A DNA stretch of 43,484 nt from Deltaproteobacteria bacterium (GCA_026388765.1 JAPLJC010000049.1:1-43484), one strand, 5' to 3'; positions 33,812 to 42,719 are shown, counted from the first letter of the stretch. Translations and numbers: made by a program. Notes: a model not told the origin generated them from the letters alone.

Positions 33812-34597
33812 GTGAGCGCACTAATAGTTACTTTGGTTGCCTTTGCCTGCATCTTCGGCGGCACGCTGCTCGGTATGTTGCTTCGCACTATTCTGCCCGA
33901 ACATCATGTGAGCGATGAGTCAAAGGACGTTGTGAAGCTGGGGATCGGCATGATCGCGACGATGGCTGCTCTGGTCCTGGGCTTGCTGATCGCCTCGGCC
34001 AAGGGTAGTTTTGACACGGCCAGCAGCGGGCTCAGGCAGGCAGGCTCTCGCATCATCCTGCTCGACCGCGTTATGGCCCATTATGGACCGGAGACCATGA
34101 AAGCGCGCGATCTGCTGCGCCGCGTTATCGCCTCCTCGATCGCGCGAAGCTGGCCGGAGGACAAGGTTGAGCTATCGTTAGCTAAGGCTGGCGAGGGGAG
34201 GGTCGATATCGAAGCTGTCCAGGACCAACTCCGCCAACTGTCCCCCCGGAACGACGCCCAGCGCTGGCTTTGGTCCCGGGCCTTGCAAATCAGCGGTGAT
34301 ATTGCCGAAAATCGCTGGCTTCTCATCGAGCAGATGGGGCAGAGCTCGATCCCGATGCCATTCTTGGTGATACTGGTCTTTTGGCTCACCGTCATCTTCG
34401 CCACCTTTGGCCTGTTCTCCCCCCGCAATGCCACGGTAATCGTCGTCTTGCTCGTGTGCGCCTTGTCGGCCGCGGGCTCACTATTTCTGATCCTGGAATT
34501 GGACAATCCCTATGGAGGGCTGATAAAGGTCTCCAGTGCCCCACTGCGTAACGCCCTGGCGCATCTCGGTCAAGTAGATCCTAAGCCGCTCCCGTAG
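33812..34597 (+). CDS. DUF4239-like (bestrophin-like) membrane protein
   Basis: A 261-residue membrane protein with two hydrophobic segments at each end: about residues 3-24 and 43-62, then 180-200 and 205-228. A charged domain lies between them. This resembles the DUF4239 family, whose function is not known. The start is GTG at 33812 with AGGGG upstream. It follows the patatin-like gene by 63 bp and precedes the second arylsulfatase by 329 bp. I cannot assign a role. Confidence 0.75.
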   Translation: MSALIVTLVAFACIFGGTLLGMLLRTILPEHHVSDESKDVVKLGIGMIATMAALVLGLLIASAKGSFDTASSGLRQAGSRIILLDRVMAHYGPETMKARDLLRRVIASSIARSWPEDKVELSLAKAGEGRVDIEAVQDQLRQLSPRNDAQRWLWSRALQISGDIAENRWLLIEQMGQSSIPMPFLVILVFWLTVIFATFGLFSPRNATVIVVLLVCALSAAGSLFLILELDNPYGGLIKVSSAPLRNALAHLGQVDPKPLP

Positions 34598-34926
34598 TAA
34601 CAGTGGGCAACGGCTTCGTATCGCGACAAGGAGTATAACCTTGCCTCATCCCTGGGGAAACAGGAGGAGGGGACCTGGAAGATTTCGTTCTCTCAATGGT
34701 GAGTGTGTTGCTCATGGCAACTACAACCCCTTTACTGGATATAAATACGTGGTCGCCGATTAACGAGATGGAAAAATGAGCAGACGAATTTTGGTAGGAC
34801 TGGTTGCGACTTATAGAAGGGTTTATTTCATCAGCCCTTGTGCTATCATGCCTACCACAATAAGAGACAACTTTCCGGGTTAAAGTCGGTAAGGCGGATC
34901 CCGGATGGTAATCATCGGAGGAGAGC
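34598..34926. other. Intergenic region before arylsulfatase 2
   Basis: 329 bases with no supported gene. It holds a TTGTGCTATCAT element (34838-34849) and a 24-base block (34866-34889) that both recur with few changes before the DsbA-like gene. GGAGGAG precedes the sulfatase start. Confidence 0.5.
34866..34889 (+). repeat. Leader repeat L, copy before arylsulfatase 2
   Basis: A 24-base block ending 37 bases before the arylsulfatase 2 start. It matches 37622-37645 with 3 differences. TTGTGCTAyGAT-like sequence lies upstream of both. The function is unknown. Confidence 0.45.
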
Positions 34927-37431
34927 ATGTCACAACCATTTAAACCACTCTCCATATGGGTCATCGCCAGCCTGATCTTGCTGCTGGCAGCGGTTCCGGC
35001 CCTGGCCCAGCAGGTAACCGGGGTGCCGGGGTCTCCCGGCGCCACCACCACTATCGACGGCAAGCAATTGCCTCCGCCGCCGCCGAAGTTCGGGGGCGTG
35101 ATCAAGGAAACGGCCCCCCAGTCCAAGCCGTACTGGCCGATGCGCGTCGTGCCGCCCAAGGGCGCGCCCAATGTGCTGCTGATCATGACCGATGACGCGG
35201 GCTTCGGTGTCCCCAGCACCTTCGGCGGCGTGATTCCAACCCCGGGGCTCGACCGCATCGCCACCAACGGCCTGCGCTACACCAACTTTCACTCCACGGC
35301 GCTATGCTCGCCCACGCGCGCCGCGCTGATCACCGGGCGCAACCATCATTCGGCAGGCTTCGGCGTGATTGCCGAACAGGCTACAGGCTATCCCGGCTAC
35401 GACAGCATCATCACCAAAGACAAGGCCACCATCGGTCGTATCCTCAGGGATAACGGCTATGCCACGTCGTGGTTCGGCAAGAACCACAACACGCCGGAGT
35501 ACCAGGCCAGCCAGGCAGGCCCGTTCGACCAGTGGCCCAGCGGCATGGGCTTCGAGTACTTCTACGGTTTCATCGGCGGCGACACCAGCCAGTGGCAGCC
35601 GAACCTGTTCCGCAACACCACGCAGATCTACCCGTTCCAGGGCCAGCCCGGCTGGAACCTGACCACGGCCATGGCCGACGAGGCCATCGACTACATGAAT
35701 CGCATGAACGCGCTGACCCCCGACAAGCCGTTCTTTATCTATTACGTGCCTGGCGGCACGCACGCACCGCACCACGCGACCAAGGAATGGGTGGACAAAA
35801 TCCGCCAAATGAAGCTCTTCGACCAAGGCTGGAACAAGCTGCGCGAGCAGATCTTTGAGAACCAGAAGAAGCTCGGCGTGATTCCTGCCAACGCCAAGCT
35901 CACATCGTGGCCGAAGGACCTCAAGGAGTGGGACCAGCTTTCGGCTGACGAGAAGAAGCTCTTCATCCGCCAGGCAGAAGTCTTCGCGGCCTACGTGGCC
36001 TACACCGACCATGAGATCGGCCGGGTGATCCAGGCGGTGGAGGACCTGGGCCAGCTCGACAACACGCTGATCATTTACATCGAGGGTGATAACGGCACCA
36101 GCGCCGAAGGGACGATGATCGGCACGCCCAACGAAGTCGCGATGTTCAATGGCGTCAATCCGACCGTCGAGGAGCAGCTCAAGTACTTCTACGACGTCTG
36201 GGGCACCGACAGGACATACAACCATATGGCGGTGCCCTGGGCCTGGGCCTTCGACACGCCGTTCTCCTGGACCAAGCAGATCGCCTCGCACTTCGGCGGC
36301 ATCCGCCAAGGCATGTGCATCGCCTGGCCCAAGCGCATCAAGGACGCGGGCGGCATCCGCCACCAGTTTCACCACGTCATCGACATCGTGCCCACCATCC
36401 TCGAAGTTACCGGCATCCCGGCGCCGATCACGGTGGACGGCATCAAGCAGACGCCCATCGAGGGGATGAGCCTGGCCTACACCTTCGACCAGGCCAACAC
36501 CAAGGCGCCTTCACGGCACAAGACGCAGTATTTCGAGATGTTCAGCGACCGCGCCCTCTACCACGACGGCTGGATAGCGAGCACGAAAGTCATGCGCGCC
36601 CCTTGGGACGGCTATCCGCCGAAGTTGGGCCCGCTCGACTACCCTTGGGAGCTGTACGACCTCAAGAGCGACTGGACCCAGTCGGAGGACGTCGCTACCA
36701 AGTATCCGGCGAAATTGAAGGAGATGCAGACGCGCTTCTGGCAGGAAGCAAAGAGATACCAGGTGCTGCCGCTGGACAATTCCGTGCTGACGCGAGTCAT
36801 CACGCCGCGGCCGAGCATCACCGCGGGCCGGAATGTCTTCACCTGGACCCGCCCGCTTACCGGCACGCCCAACGGCGATGCGCCGAGCATCCTCAACACC
36901 TCGTATAACTTCAAGGCCGAAGTTGAGATCCCGCCGGGTGGCGCCGAAGGCATGCTCATCACCCAGGGCGGCCGCTTCGGCGGCTACGGCTTCTACCTGC
37001 TGAAGGGGAAGCCGGTCTTCCTGTGGAATCTGTTGGACCTGAAGCGAATACGTTGGGAAGGCCCCGAACTCGCGCCTGGCAAGCACACGCTCGAGTTCGA
37101 CTTCAAGTACGACGGGCTCGGCCCCGGAACGTTGGCGTTCAACAATTACAGCGGGATAGGCCGGGGCGGGACCGGCGTCCTGAAGGTGGACGGCAAGGAG
37201 GTGGCCACGCAGAAGATGGAGCACACGATACCGTTCATCCTGCAGTTCGACGAATCGCTGGACGTCGGCTCGGACACGCTGACCGGCGTCAACGACGCGG
37301 ATTATCAACCGCCGTTCAAGTTCAGCGGCAAGATCAATAAGATCACCTTGACCATCGACCGGCCGCAACTGTCCCCCGAGGACATCAAGAAACTGGAAGC
37401 GGCGCAGCATAATAAGAAATCTAGTGAGTAG
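34927..37431 (+). CDS. Arylsulfatase, large exported form (CxPxR type)
   Basis: An 834-residue sulfatase with a signal peptide (about residues 1-28, ending PALAQ). The metal motif is LLIMTDDAGFG (about 84-94). The formylglycine site is C127-S-P-T-R131 in ALCSPTRAALITGRNH. FGKNHNTPEY and EGDNGTSAEGT complete the active site. A C-terminal beta-rich region of about 200 residues follows the catalytic domain. This is the long arylsulfatase A-type layout common in proteobacteria. It acts in the periplasm on sulfate esters after cysteine maturation. The terminator at 37448 follows. High GC in third positions resembles the first sulfatase. Confidence 0.94.
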   Translation: MSQPFKPLSIWVIASLILLLAAVPALAQQVTGVPGSPGATTTIDGKQLPPPPPKFGGVIKETAPQSKPYWPMRVVPPKGAPNVLLIMTDDAGFGVPSTFGGVIPTPGLDRIATNGLRYTNFHSTALCSPTRAALITGRNHHSAGFGVIAEQATGYPGYDSIITKDKATIGRILRDNGYATSWFGKNHNTPEYQASQAGPFDQWPSGMGFEYFYGFIGGDTSQWQPNLFRNTTQIYPFQGQPGWNLTTAMADEAIDYMNRMNALTPDKPFFIYYVPGGTHAPHHATKEWVDKIRQMKLFDQGWNKLREQIFENQKKLGVIPANAKLTSWPKDLKEWDQLSADEKKLFIRQAEVFAAYVAYTDHEIGRVIQAVEDLGQLDNTLIIYIEGDNGTSAEGTMIGTPNEVAMFNGVNPTVEEQLKYFYDVWGTDRTYNHMAVPWAWAFDTPFSWTKQIASHFGGIRQGMCIAWPKRIKDAGGIRHQFHHVIDIVPTILEVTGIPAPITVDGIKQTPIEGMSLAYTFDQANTKAPSRHKTQYFEMFSDRALYHDGWIASTKVMRAPWDGYPPKLGPLDYPWELYDLKSDWTQSEDVATKYPAKLKEMQTRFWQEAKRYQVLPLDNSVLTRVITPRPSITAGRNVFTWTRPLTGTPNGDAPSILNTSYNFKAEVEIPPGGAEGMLITQGGRFGGYGFYLLKGKPVFLWNLLDLKRIRWEGPELAPGKHTLEFDFKYDGLGPGTLAFNNYSGIGRGGTGVLKVDGKEVATQKMEHTIPFILQFDESLDVGSDTLTGVNDADYQPPFKFSGKINKITLTIDRPQLSPEDIKKLEAAQHNKKSSE

Positions 37432-37447
37432 CGGGAGTTAACCCCGG

Positions 37448-37480
37448 GGGCAGCCCTCTGAAGAAGGCTGCCCTTTCTTT
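37448..37480 (+). terminator. Rho-independent terminator of arylsulfatase 2
   Basis: GGGCAGCC (37448-37455) and GGCTGCCC (37466-37473) form an 8-bp stem with a 10-base loop, followed by TTTCTTT. It is 17 bases after the stop codon. Confidence 0.8.
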
Positions 37481-37492
37481 CCCCTAAAGCTA

Positions 37493-37545
37493 TAACTGCC
37501 GTTCCTGGCAAGATACTCGCTATCAATGAAGGGGAATGGCTTGAC
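37493..37545 (+). repeat. Short imperfect repeat S, copy 1
   Basis: TAACTGCCG, then CTGGCAAGATA, and a GGCTTGAC-like end about 30 bases later, recur at 39629-39712. TGCC and GGCA inside the core form a small inverted repeat. It may be a decayed mobile or regulatory element. Confidence 0.4.
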
Positions 37546-37621
37546 TGACTTTAAAAAATACCTTTGCTTCCGGAATTTGTGCTACGATTTCTCCCAAAAG
37601 GCAATTGGGCTACAAAATTAA

Positions 37622-37645
37622 GACACCTTTCAGGGTTAAACTCGG
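37622..37645 (+). repeat. Leader repeat L, copy before the DsbA-like gene
   Basis: Matches 34866-34889 at 21 of 24 positions. It lies upstream of leader repeat R and of the DsbA-like gene. Confidence 0.45.
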
Positions 37646-37666
37646 GGAGAGATGTCCCCCAATCCC

Positions 37667-37711
37667 TTTTTTGACTGCGGTGGTAAGACTGCTGCATAAT
37701 AGCGGATATCA
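37667..37711 (+). promoter_or_regulatory. Leader repeat R and likely sigma-70 promoter of the DsbA-like gene
   Basis: TTGACT (37671-37676), an 18-base spacer and CATAAT (37695-37700) form a plausible promoter about 30 bases before the DsbA-like start. The whole 45-base block resembles 33752-33795. Confidence 0.5.
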
Positions 37712-37730
37712 CTATCGGGGGTATCATACC

Positions 37731-38357
37731 ATGGACCAAAACGATGAAGTCATCCTGGAGATTTTCTCCGATTACGTCTGACCCTGGTGCTACTTCATCA
37801 CCGGGCGTGTTGACAGGCTAAAGAAAGAGTACGAGATAGGGATCAGGTGGATTGCCTTCCCCCTTCATCCGGAAACACCGGAAGAAGGCGTGAGCCTCGA
37901 GGAGCTGTTCAAGGGACGGGGACTAGATCTCCCTTCGTCCATGGGGCATCTGAAGAAAGTCGCTGCCGAGTTGGGACTTCCCTGGGGTATGCGCACGAGA
38001 ACCTGCAATAGCCGCCGGGCGCAAGAACTCGGGAAATGGGCTGAGGCATTGGGAAAAGGGGATGAGTTTCACCAGGCTGTATTTCAGGCATACTTCGCTG
38101 ATGGCAGGAACATCGCCGATCTTTCGGTCTTGAAAGAGATCGCCGGGACAATTGGCCTTGATGGCCGGATGGCGGAACAGACCTTGGCTGAGAGGACTTT
38201 TAAGGCAGCGGTAGACCGTGACTGGGAGTATTCCCGCACCTGCGGCATTACAGCAGTTCCAACTTTCATGATTGATGGGCGGATAGTGGTCGGCGCCCAG
38301 CCTTACCAGGCTCTTAAAGACCTTGTAAGTGCCGCGGGGGGAAATATGCGGAAATGA
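37731..38357 (+). CDS. DsbA-family (FrnE-like) oxidoreductase, probable selenoprotein
   Basis: A 208-residue thioredoxin-fold protein read from ATG 37731 through an in-frame TGA at codon 17 (37779-37781). The sequence is EIFSDYV-[TGA]-PWCY, where FrnE/DsbA relatives have CPWC. Codon 20 is the second cysteine. The frame is clean for 191 codons on the far side and keeps the helical insert and the cis-proline motif GITAVPTFMIDGRIVVGAQPY. A single TGA exactly at the catalytic cysteine, with a hairpin just after it, points to selenocysteine (UxxC). If TGA is a stop, the remaining frame lacks the active site. There is no signal peptide, so it should act in the cytoplasm as a thiol-disulfide oxidoreductase. 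A pseudogene remains possible. Confidence 0.82.
37779..37823 (+). promoter_or_regulatory. Candidate bacterial SECIS element
   Basis: From the TGA, 20 bases lead to a 5-base apical loop CGGGC (37802-37806). The helix below it is CAC/GTG, a U-U mismatch and CTA/TAG-type pairs (37795-37797 with 37111-type positions at 37811-37813), then an internal loop. The distance and the G-rich loop resemble E. coli fdhF. An alternative stem, CCC(T)GGTG with CACCGGG, also fits. Confidence 0.5.
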
Positions 38358-38565
38358 TGGGCGCAGTCCCGTAGACCTGATGGCCCCTTGCCTTTCCTGG
38401 ATTGGATTCTCAAATATCCCTTAATTAAAGGAAATGGCCATCGCGATCCAGATTTCTACTGCCACCAACCCACCTCCACCAAAACCGCCAAGGACCTCAA
38501 GTTCACCGCGAACCGGCGTCTCTCCAGCAAACGAAAAGCCGAAAATTAACCTTTTTGCAACGGAC

Positions 38566-39429
38566 TCAACCTATAATTTCCCCTGGAATTCCCGGTTTGG
38601 CCCACTGATAAAAAAGAAAACGAGCCTGAAGGGGAAACACCCGGATACAGCCGTGGGAGGCGGGATATCCAGGAACTATTCCTTCATGAATGAAATAATC
38701 ATTGCCAATGCTCAGGGCATGATCCATGGGCGCCTGTTCATATTTACTGGAGTAATGAACTTCATCCATATAATGGACCACAAATTTTCTTAAAGGCGTC
38801 GAATTGTGGGTTCCGGAAGAAATTGGATAAGTGTATTTCAAATTTCCCCATTCATAAAGGCCGAGATATTGCTGGCGGCGATCTATCAGAATGTACTTTT
38901 CATGATTGGCCGCGCCAGGCAAAAATTCCGGCAGAATTTTCGGCTCTATGGAAAAGTCGAGGGGCACGAATATTTTGTTCTTATCGGTGCTAATGTTACC
39001 GGGCCCATTCACGACCAACAGGTAATGGGTTCCATTAATGAGAGCAATTCTGTCCTGGGCAGGAATAGGCTTTTTCTTTAAAGAAGGTACGGAATAGACA
39101 AATGTCCTTATGCTTTCACCACTCTCCAGCATAACTTCTACGCATGGCACCTCATAAACCATATCTATCTGTCCGGTCGTCATCCTTCCTTGTTCAGCCA
39201 ATTCCTTATAAATAGGATTATCTTGCTCCATGTCTTGAGCCCGAACTGATGGACTCAAAAGGAACAATAAAATTACTGCAACATTCAATAAAATTATTGC
39301 TTTCGTAAGATTTAGCTTATTTGGTATTGCTGCTAATATGCTTAGCCCCGGCGCTAGGGGCCGCGGCTCAAACCTGATCCAGGCTGCACAGCCGCAATGA
39401 GCATTAAGGCCAGGCATGTTGGGTCCCAA
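38566..39429 (-). CDS. L,D-transpeptidase (YkuD domain), exported
   Basis: A protein of about 287 residues whose C-terminal half is a YkuD-type L,D-transpeptidase domain. It contains KYILIDRRQQYLGLYEWGNLKYTYPISSG and the catalytic IHEGIVPGYPASHGCIRVFP with His and Cys in place. A hydrophobic segment, KAIILLNVAVILLFLLSPSVRAQ, is a likely signal peptide or anchor. The start is uncertain: the TTG at 39429 or the ATG at 39417 both leave an unusually long 45-residue stretch before the signal segment. Such enzymes cross-link peptidoglycan or attach lipoproteins to it in the periplasm. It faces the selenoprotein gene, converging with it. Confidence 0.85.
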   Translation of the reverse strand: MGPNMPGLNAHCGCAAWIRFEPRPLAPGLSILAAIPNKLNLTKAIILLNVAVILLFLLSPSVRAQDMEQDNPIYKELAEQGRMTTGQIDMVYEVPCVEVMLESGESIRTFVYSVPSLKKKPIPAQDRIALINGTHYLLVVNGPGNISTDKNKIFVPLDFSIEPKILPEFLPGAANHEKYILIDRRQQYLGLYEWGNLKYTYPISSGTHNSTPLRKFVVHYMDEVHYSSKYEQAPMDHALSIGNDYFIHEGIVPGYPASHGCIRVFPLQARFLFYQWAKPGIPGEIIG

Positions 39430-39628
39430 ACCTTTTGCATAAGGATGTAAGTAAAGATAAGAACAGGCAGGCGTCCGCGCAACGTTGGCCGAAGGGAATA
39501 ATCTCCACGGCGAACTGCTTTCTGTTAGGGCATCAACGAAATATCAGAAGGGAAACTAACTGCTATGACCAGAAAATTATCAACTCCCTGAAAATAACGT
39601 CTATCCAGACCATATCTGGAATTTTGCC

Positions 39629-39712
39629 CGCTCAAGCGATAACTGCCGATTCTGGCAAGATATGTGGCGATCCACCTGAGCGGGGACCACGACTAGGAGA
39701 CTGGCTTGGATT
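39629..39712 (+). repeat. Short imperfect repeat S, copy 2
   Basis: Counterpart of 37493-37545 with the same TAACTGCCG...CTGGCAAGATA core and a similar GGCTTGGA end. It sits directly before the truncated small gene and may have taken part in its truncation. Confidence 0.35.
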
Positions 39713-39716
39713 CTAA

Positions 39717-39998
39717 CCGGATACCGCGGCACGCACCTATCAGGGAAACGTCAATGTCAATCGCAATGTGACGGCCTCTGGGAACTGGAACGCCTACTAT
39801 GGCCCCAGATATGGCGGCGTCGTCGCCGGGGCGGCCACCGGGTTGGCGGTGGGTGCGACGGTTGGTTATTTGTCCGCTGCGGCCCGACCAGTGGCGGTGA
39901 ACAATCAGACTTACTACGTTGACGGCAACACCTATTATCAGAAGTGTTATCAGGGTTCTGAAGTGTCCTATTGCATGGTCCCAAATCCCAACCAATAG
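39717..39998 (+). pseudogene. Small glycine-zipper membrane protein remnant
   Basis: An open frame of 93 codons follows an in-frame TAA at 39714. It reads TYQGNVNVNRNVTASGNWNAY, then a glycine/alanine-rich segment (YGGVVAGAATGLAVGATVGYL), then NNQTYYVDGNTYYQKCY with two later cysteines. Similar small exported proteins normally start with a signal peptide. None is in this frame, and the sequence before GTG 39768 already looks coding. So it appears to have lost its N-terminus; a short signal-like MTRKLSTP frame at about 39564 ends early. The function is unknown. Confidence 0.55.
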
Positions 39999-40044
39999 GG
40001 ATACTTCGGCGTCCTCGCCGAAAGCTGCAAGCCGATAATCCCTT

Positions 40045-40072
40045 GCCGGACGCCCCAGCCGGGGCGCCCGGC
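40045..40072 (+). terminator. GC hairpin after the small gene
   Basis: CGCCCC, AGCC and GGGGCG, extended by GCCGG/CCGGC across one mismatch, form an 11-bp stem 47 bases after the stop. No T run. It is similar in design to 32381-32403. Confidence 0.5.
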
Positions 40073-40182
40073 TCCTTGGGGCGGGATTTATTATGGGCTT
40101 GCGGAGAGCTAAAAGTAAATGCTACAAGAACACCGAGGCTTGATTGCGCCGAGATCAGTTGATTTCCCCAGGGAGGGGCATC

Positions 40183-41511
40183 ATGGGTAGTCCTTTTGAT
40201 CTTGCCCACATTGACGCAACTTGGTCCCAGGCCCAGGCATATTTTTCTCAACACGTACTTTCCTGGTCAATGGCGGCCCAGATCGTGGTCATCGGCTGCG
40301 CTCTCCTGTTAGCCCGTCAAGTCAGCAGGGCCATTGGCACCTGGTTGACCCGCCAGGAGGCGCAATACGCCACGCATCCAAAAGCTTGTGCCGACCTGGC
40401 CATACTACTGCATTTCGTCAAGGTTATTGGTGCCTTTATCGCCTTTATCCTGGTGTCAATTGCCTTTGGTATTGCGGACCATTTCAACTTGCCCCGGAAT
40501 GAACTGTACGCCGTGGGCATCATTTTGATTGCCCTGACCGTGATGCGCTTATTCACCGACGAGATGGAAAACCGCTTCTGGGCCAGAGTTCTGGCCATTG
40601 CTCTTTGGGTTTTGGCCTTTCTCTATATTTTCCATCTCATCCACCCCTGGCAGCGTTTTTTGCAAAGTATTGATTTTCAGCTCGGGCAAGTGCACGTTTC
40701 CCTCTTACATGTTCAGCGCGGTTTTATCCTGTTGTTGGCTCTTTACTGGGTGTCTAAAAACCTGCGGATATTTTTCCATTTCTGGCTGACCAGAAAATCA
40801 GGTGTGACCCCCGCAGTCCAAATCCTGTTGTATAGGCTCGGCAGCATTTTTCTTTTTTCCGCCTGTGTCGTCATAGTCTTACATTACCTGGAGATCGATC
40901 TCACTGTCTTCGCCCTGTTCAGCGGCGCCCTCGGGTTGGGGCTCGGTTTCGGCCTGCAAAAGGTCTTTGCCAACCTGGTGAGCGGTTTCATCATCCTGGC
41001 GGACAAGTCCATCAAGCCCGGTGATGTGATTCAACTGGGAGACAAGTATGGCTGGATCAATTTCTTGGGAAGCCGCTATGTCTCCGTCATCACCCGGGAC
41101 GCCACCGAGCATCTTATCCCCAATGAAAACTTGATAACCGGCGAGGTGATCAACTGGTCTTACAGTCAGAACCTCGTCCGGTTAAAGGTGCCCGTTGGCG
41201 TCGCCTACGGTTCTGATTTGGAGAAAGCCCGGGAACTGATGCTGGCTGCCGCCGCCGAAACACTGCGGGTCCTCAAAGATCCTAAGCCTGCCTGCCTTTT
41301 AACCGGCTTTGGAGATAATGCCGTCAACCTGGAAGTGCGGGTGTGGATCAACGATCCCCAAAATGGCCTTGGTTCAGTGAAGAGCGACCTCTTTTGGGGC
41401 ATCTGGCAGCGGTTTCGGGACCATGATATAGTAATGCCCTATCCCCAGCGGGACGTGTACCTCAAATCTATTCCTGATACACTGCTTCGGACTGGGTCAG
41501 AGGAAGGCTGA
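40183..41511 (+). CDS. MscS-family mechanosensitive channel
   Basis: A 442-residue small-conductance mechanosensitive channel family protein. Several hydrophobic segments in the first half precede the pore helix FALFSGALGLGLGFGLQKVFANLVSGFIILADKSIKPGDVIQLGDKYGWI, which is the MscS signature of Gly/Ala packing and the following beta domain. The C-terminal cytoplasmic vestibule includes the IPNENLITGEVINWSY segment. I chose ATG at 40183, with GGGAGGGG upstream, over one 39 bases earlier. It opens under membrane tension and releases solutes. It stands 46 bp before the MlaE-like gene, possibly in one transcript with it. Confidence 0.93.
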   Translation: MGSPFDLAHIDATWSQAQAYFSQHVLSWSMAAQIVVIGCALLLARQVSRAIGTWLTRQEAQYATHPKACADLAILLHFVKVIGAFIAFILVSIAFGIADHFNLPRNELYAVGIILIALTVMRLFTDEMENRFWARVLAIALWVLAFLYIFHLIHPWQRFLQSIDFQLGQVHVSLLHVQRGFILLLALYWVSKNLRIFFHFWLTRKSGVTPAVQILLYRLGSIFLFSACVVIVLHYLEIDLTVFALFSGALGLGLGFGLQKVFANLVSGFIILADKSIKPGDVIQLGDKYGWINFLGSRYVSVITRDATEHLIPNENLITGEVINWSYSQNLVRLKVPVGVAYGSDLEKARELMLAAAAETLRVLKDPKPACLLTGFGDNAVNLEVRVWINDPQNGLGSVKSDLFWGIWQRFRDHDIVMPYPQRDVYLKSIPDTLLRTGSEEG

Positions 41512-41557
41512 AGCCCCCTAATTATCAGCCAAAGAGCTACCCTGGAGAAAAACGCAC

Positions 41558-42691
41558 ATGACGGCCCTTGGTGAAATGATTATAGAACAACCGTCGGCAG
41601 ACACGCTGAAGGTGATTCTTTCCGGGCACTGGCAGCTGGGCGCCGAACTGCCTGGGTCCGATAAGGTTAAGCAAACGCTCGAAGACAGGCCGGGGGTTCG
41701 TAACCTGGTCTTCGACACCCGGGAACTGGCCCATTGGGACACCGGACTGCTGACCTTCCTGGTAAACTTGCACAAATTCTGCTCCCAGCAAAAAATCAGT
41801 CTGAATAGCGACGGACTGCCCCCCGGAGCGCAGAGACTGTTGGCCTTGGCCTCGGCGGTACCCGAAAAGAAAGATGCCCGCCAGGCGGAGGGGCGGGTGT
41901 CGTTTCTCGCCCATGTGGGCAACCAAACCGTCGATTTGTTCCGATCTGCCGGGGAAATGCTGGAATTCCTCGGCGATTCGGTCATTGCCGTGCAGAGGCT
42001 GCTGCGTGGCAAGGCCCAGTACCGCCGCTCCGATTTGGGCTTAATCATGCAGGCCTGTAGCGCGCAGGCATTGCCGATCGTCTCCCTCATCTGCTTTTTG
42101 GTGGGGTTGATCCTGGCGTTTATTGGCGCCATCCAGCTGAAGCTCTTCGGGGCCCAAATTTATGTGGCCGATTTGGTGGGCATTGCCATGGTGCGCCTGA
42201 TGGCGGCGATTATGACCGGCATCGTCATGGCCGGGCGCACGGGGGGGGCCTTTGCCGCGCAGCTGGGGACCATGCAGGTAAACCAGGAGATCGATGCCCT
42301 GAAAACCCTGGGCATCTCCCCCATGGAGTTTCTGGTGCTGCCGCGTATGCTGGCCCTGGCGGTGATGATGCCCCTGCTGTGCCTTTATGCCAATATTATG
42401 GGCATACTGGGAGGTATGGTGGTGGGGGTAGGGCTGCTCAATATCGGTTTTATAGAATATTATAACGAGACGGCGAAGGCGGTCGATCTCTGGAATCTGG
42501 GCATCGGCCTTTTTTCCGGCTTGGTGTTCGGTGTGATCGTGGCCCTGGCCGGCTGCATGCGGGGTATGCAGTGCGGCCGCAGTGCCTCGGCAGTCGGTGA
42601 TGCAGCCACGTCCGCGGTGGTCACCGCCATTGTCGGGATTATCGTCTCCACCGCGGTGATCACCGTTTTGTGCAACATGCTGGGGATATAA
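41558..42691 (+). CDS. MlaE-family ABC transporter permease with N-terminal STAS domain
   Basis: A 377-residue permease of the MlaE/YrbE family. Residues about 1-110 form a STAS-like domain (VRNLVFDTRELAHWDTGLLTFLV). The rest is the MlaE permease with GLILAFIGAIQLKLFGAQIYVADLVG, MTGIVMAGRTGGAFAAQLGTM and NQEIDALKTLGISPMEFLVLPR. The STAS fusion is a known subtype. It forms the membrane part of a phospholipid transporter between inner and outer membranes, with the ATPase 28 bp downstream. An MlaD-like MCE gene is expected beyond the window. Confidence 0.94.
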   Translation: MTALGEMIIEQPSADTLKVILSGHWQLGAELPGSDKVKQTLEDRPGVRNLVFDTRELAHWDTGLLTFLVNLHKFCSQQKISLNSDGLPPGAQRLLALASAVPEKKDARQAEGRVSFLAHVGNQTVDLFRSAGEMLEFLGDSVIAVQRLLRGKAQYRRSDLGLIMQACSAQALPIVSLICFLVGLILAFIGAIQLKLFGAQIYVADLVGIAMVRLMAAIMTGIVMAGRTGGAFAAQLGTMQVNQEIDALKTLGISPMEFLVLPRMLALAVMMPLLCLYANIMGILGGMVVGVGLLNIGFIEYYNETAKAVDLWNLGIGLFSGLVFGVIVALAGCMRGMQCGRSASAVGDAATSAVVTAIVGIIVSTAVITVLCNMLGI

Positions 42692-42719
42692 GGGAATGCC
42701 AACCGCGCCTTAGGATAAA

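Noticed and set aside
35302-36375. Long antisense frames opposite both arylsulfatases (also 36511-37410 and 30642-31526)
   Set aside because: They are mirror frames of GC-rich coding sequence without motifs or ribosome-binding sites.
37890-38357. A short DsbA-like gene starting at GTG 37890
   Set aside because: This start omits the active site and 53 upstream codons that match the family; the TGA is better read as selenocysteine.
38434-38793. A 119-codon plus-strand frame
   Set aside because: It overlaps the L,D-transpeptidase gene on the opposite strand, is low in complexity at the start and has no domain.
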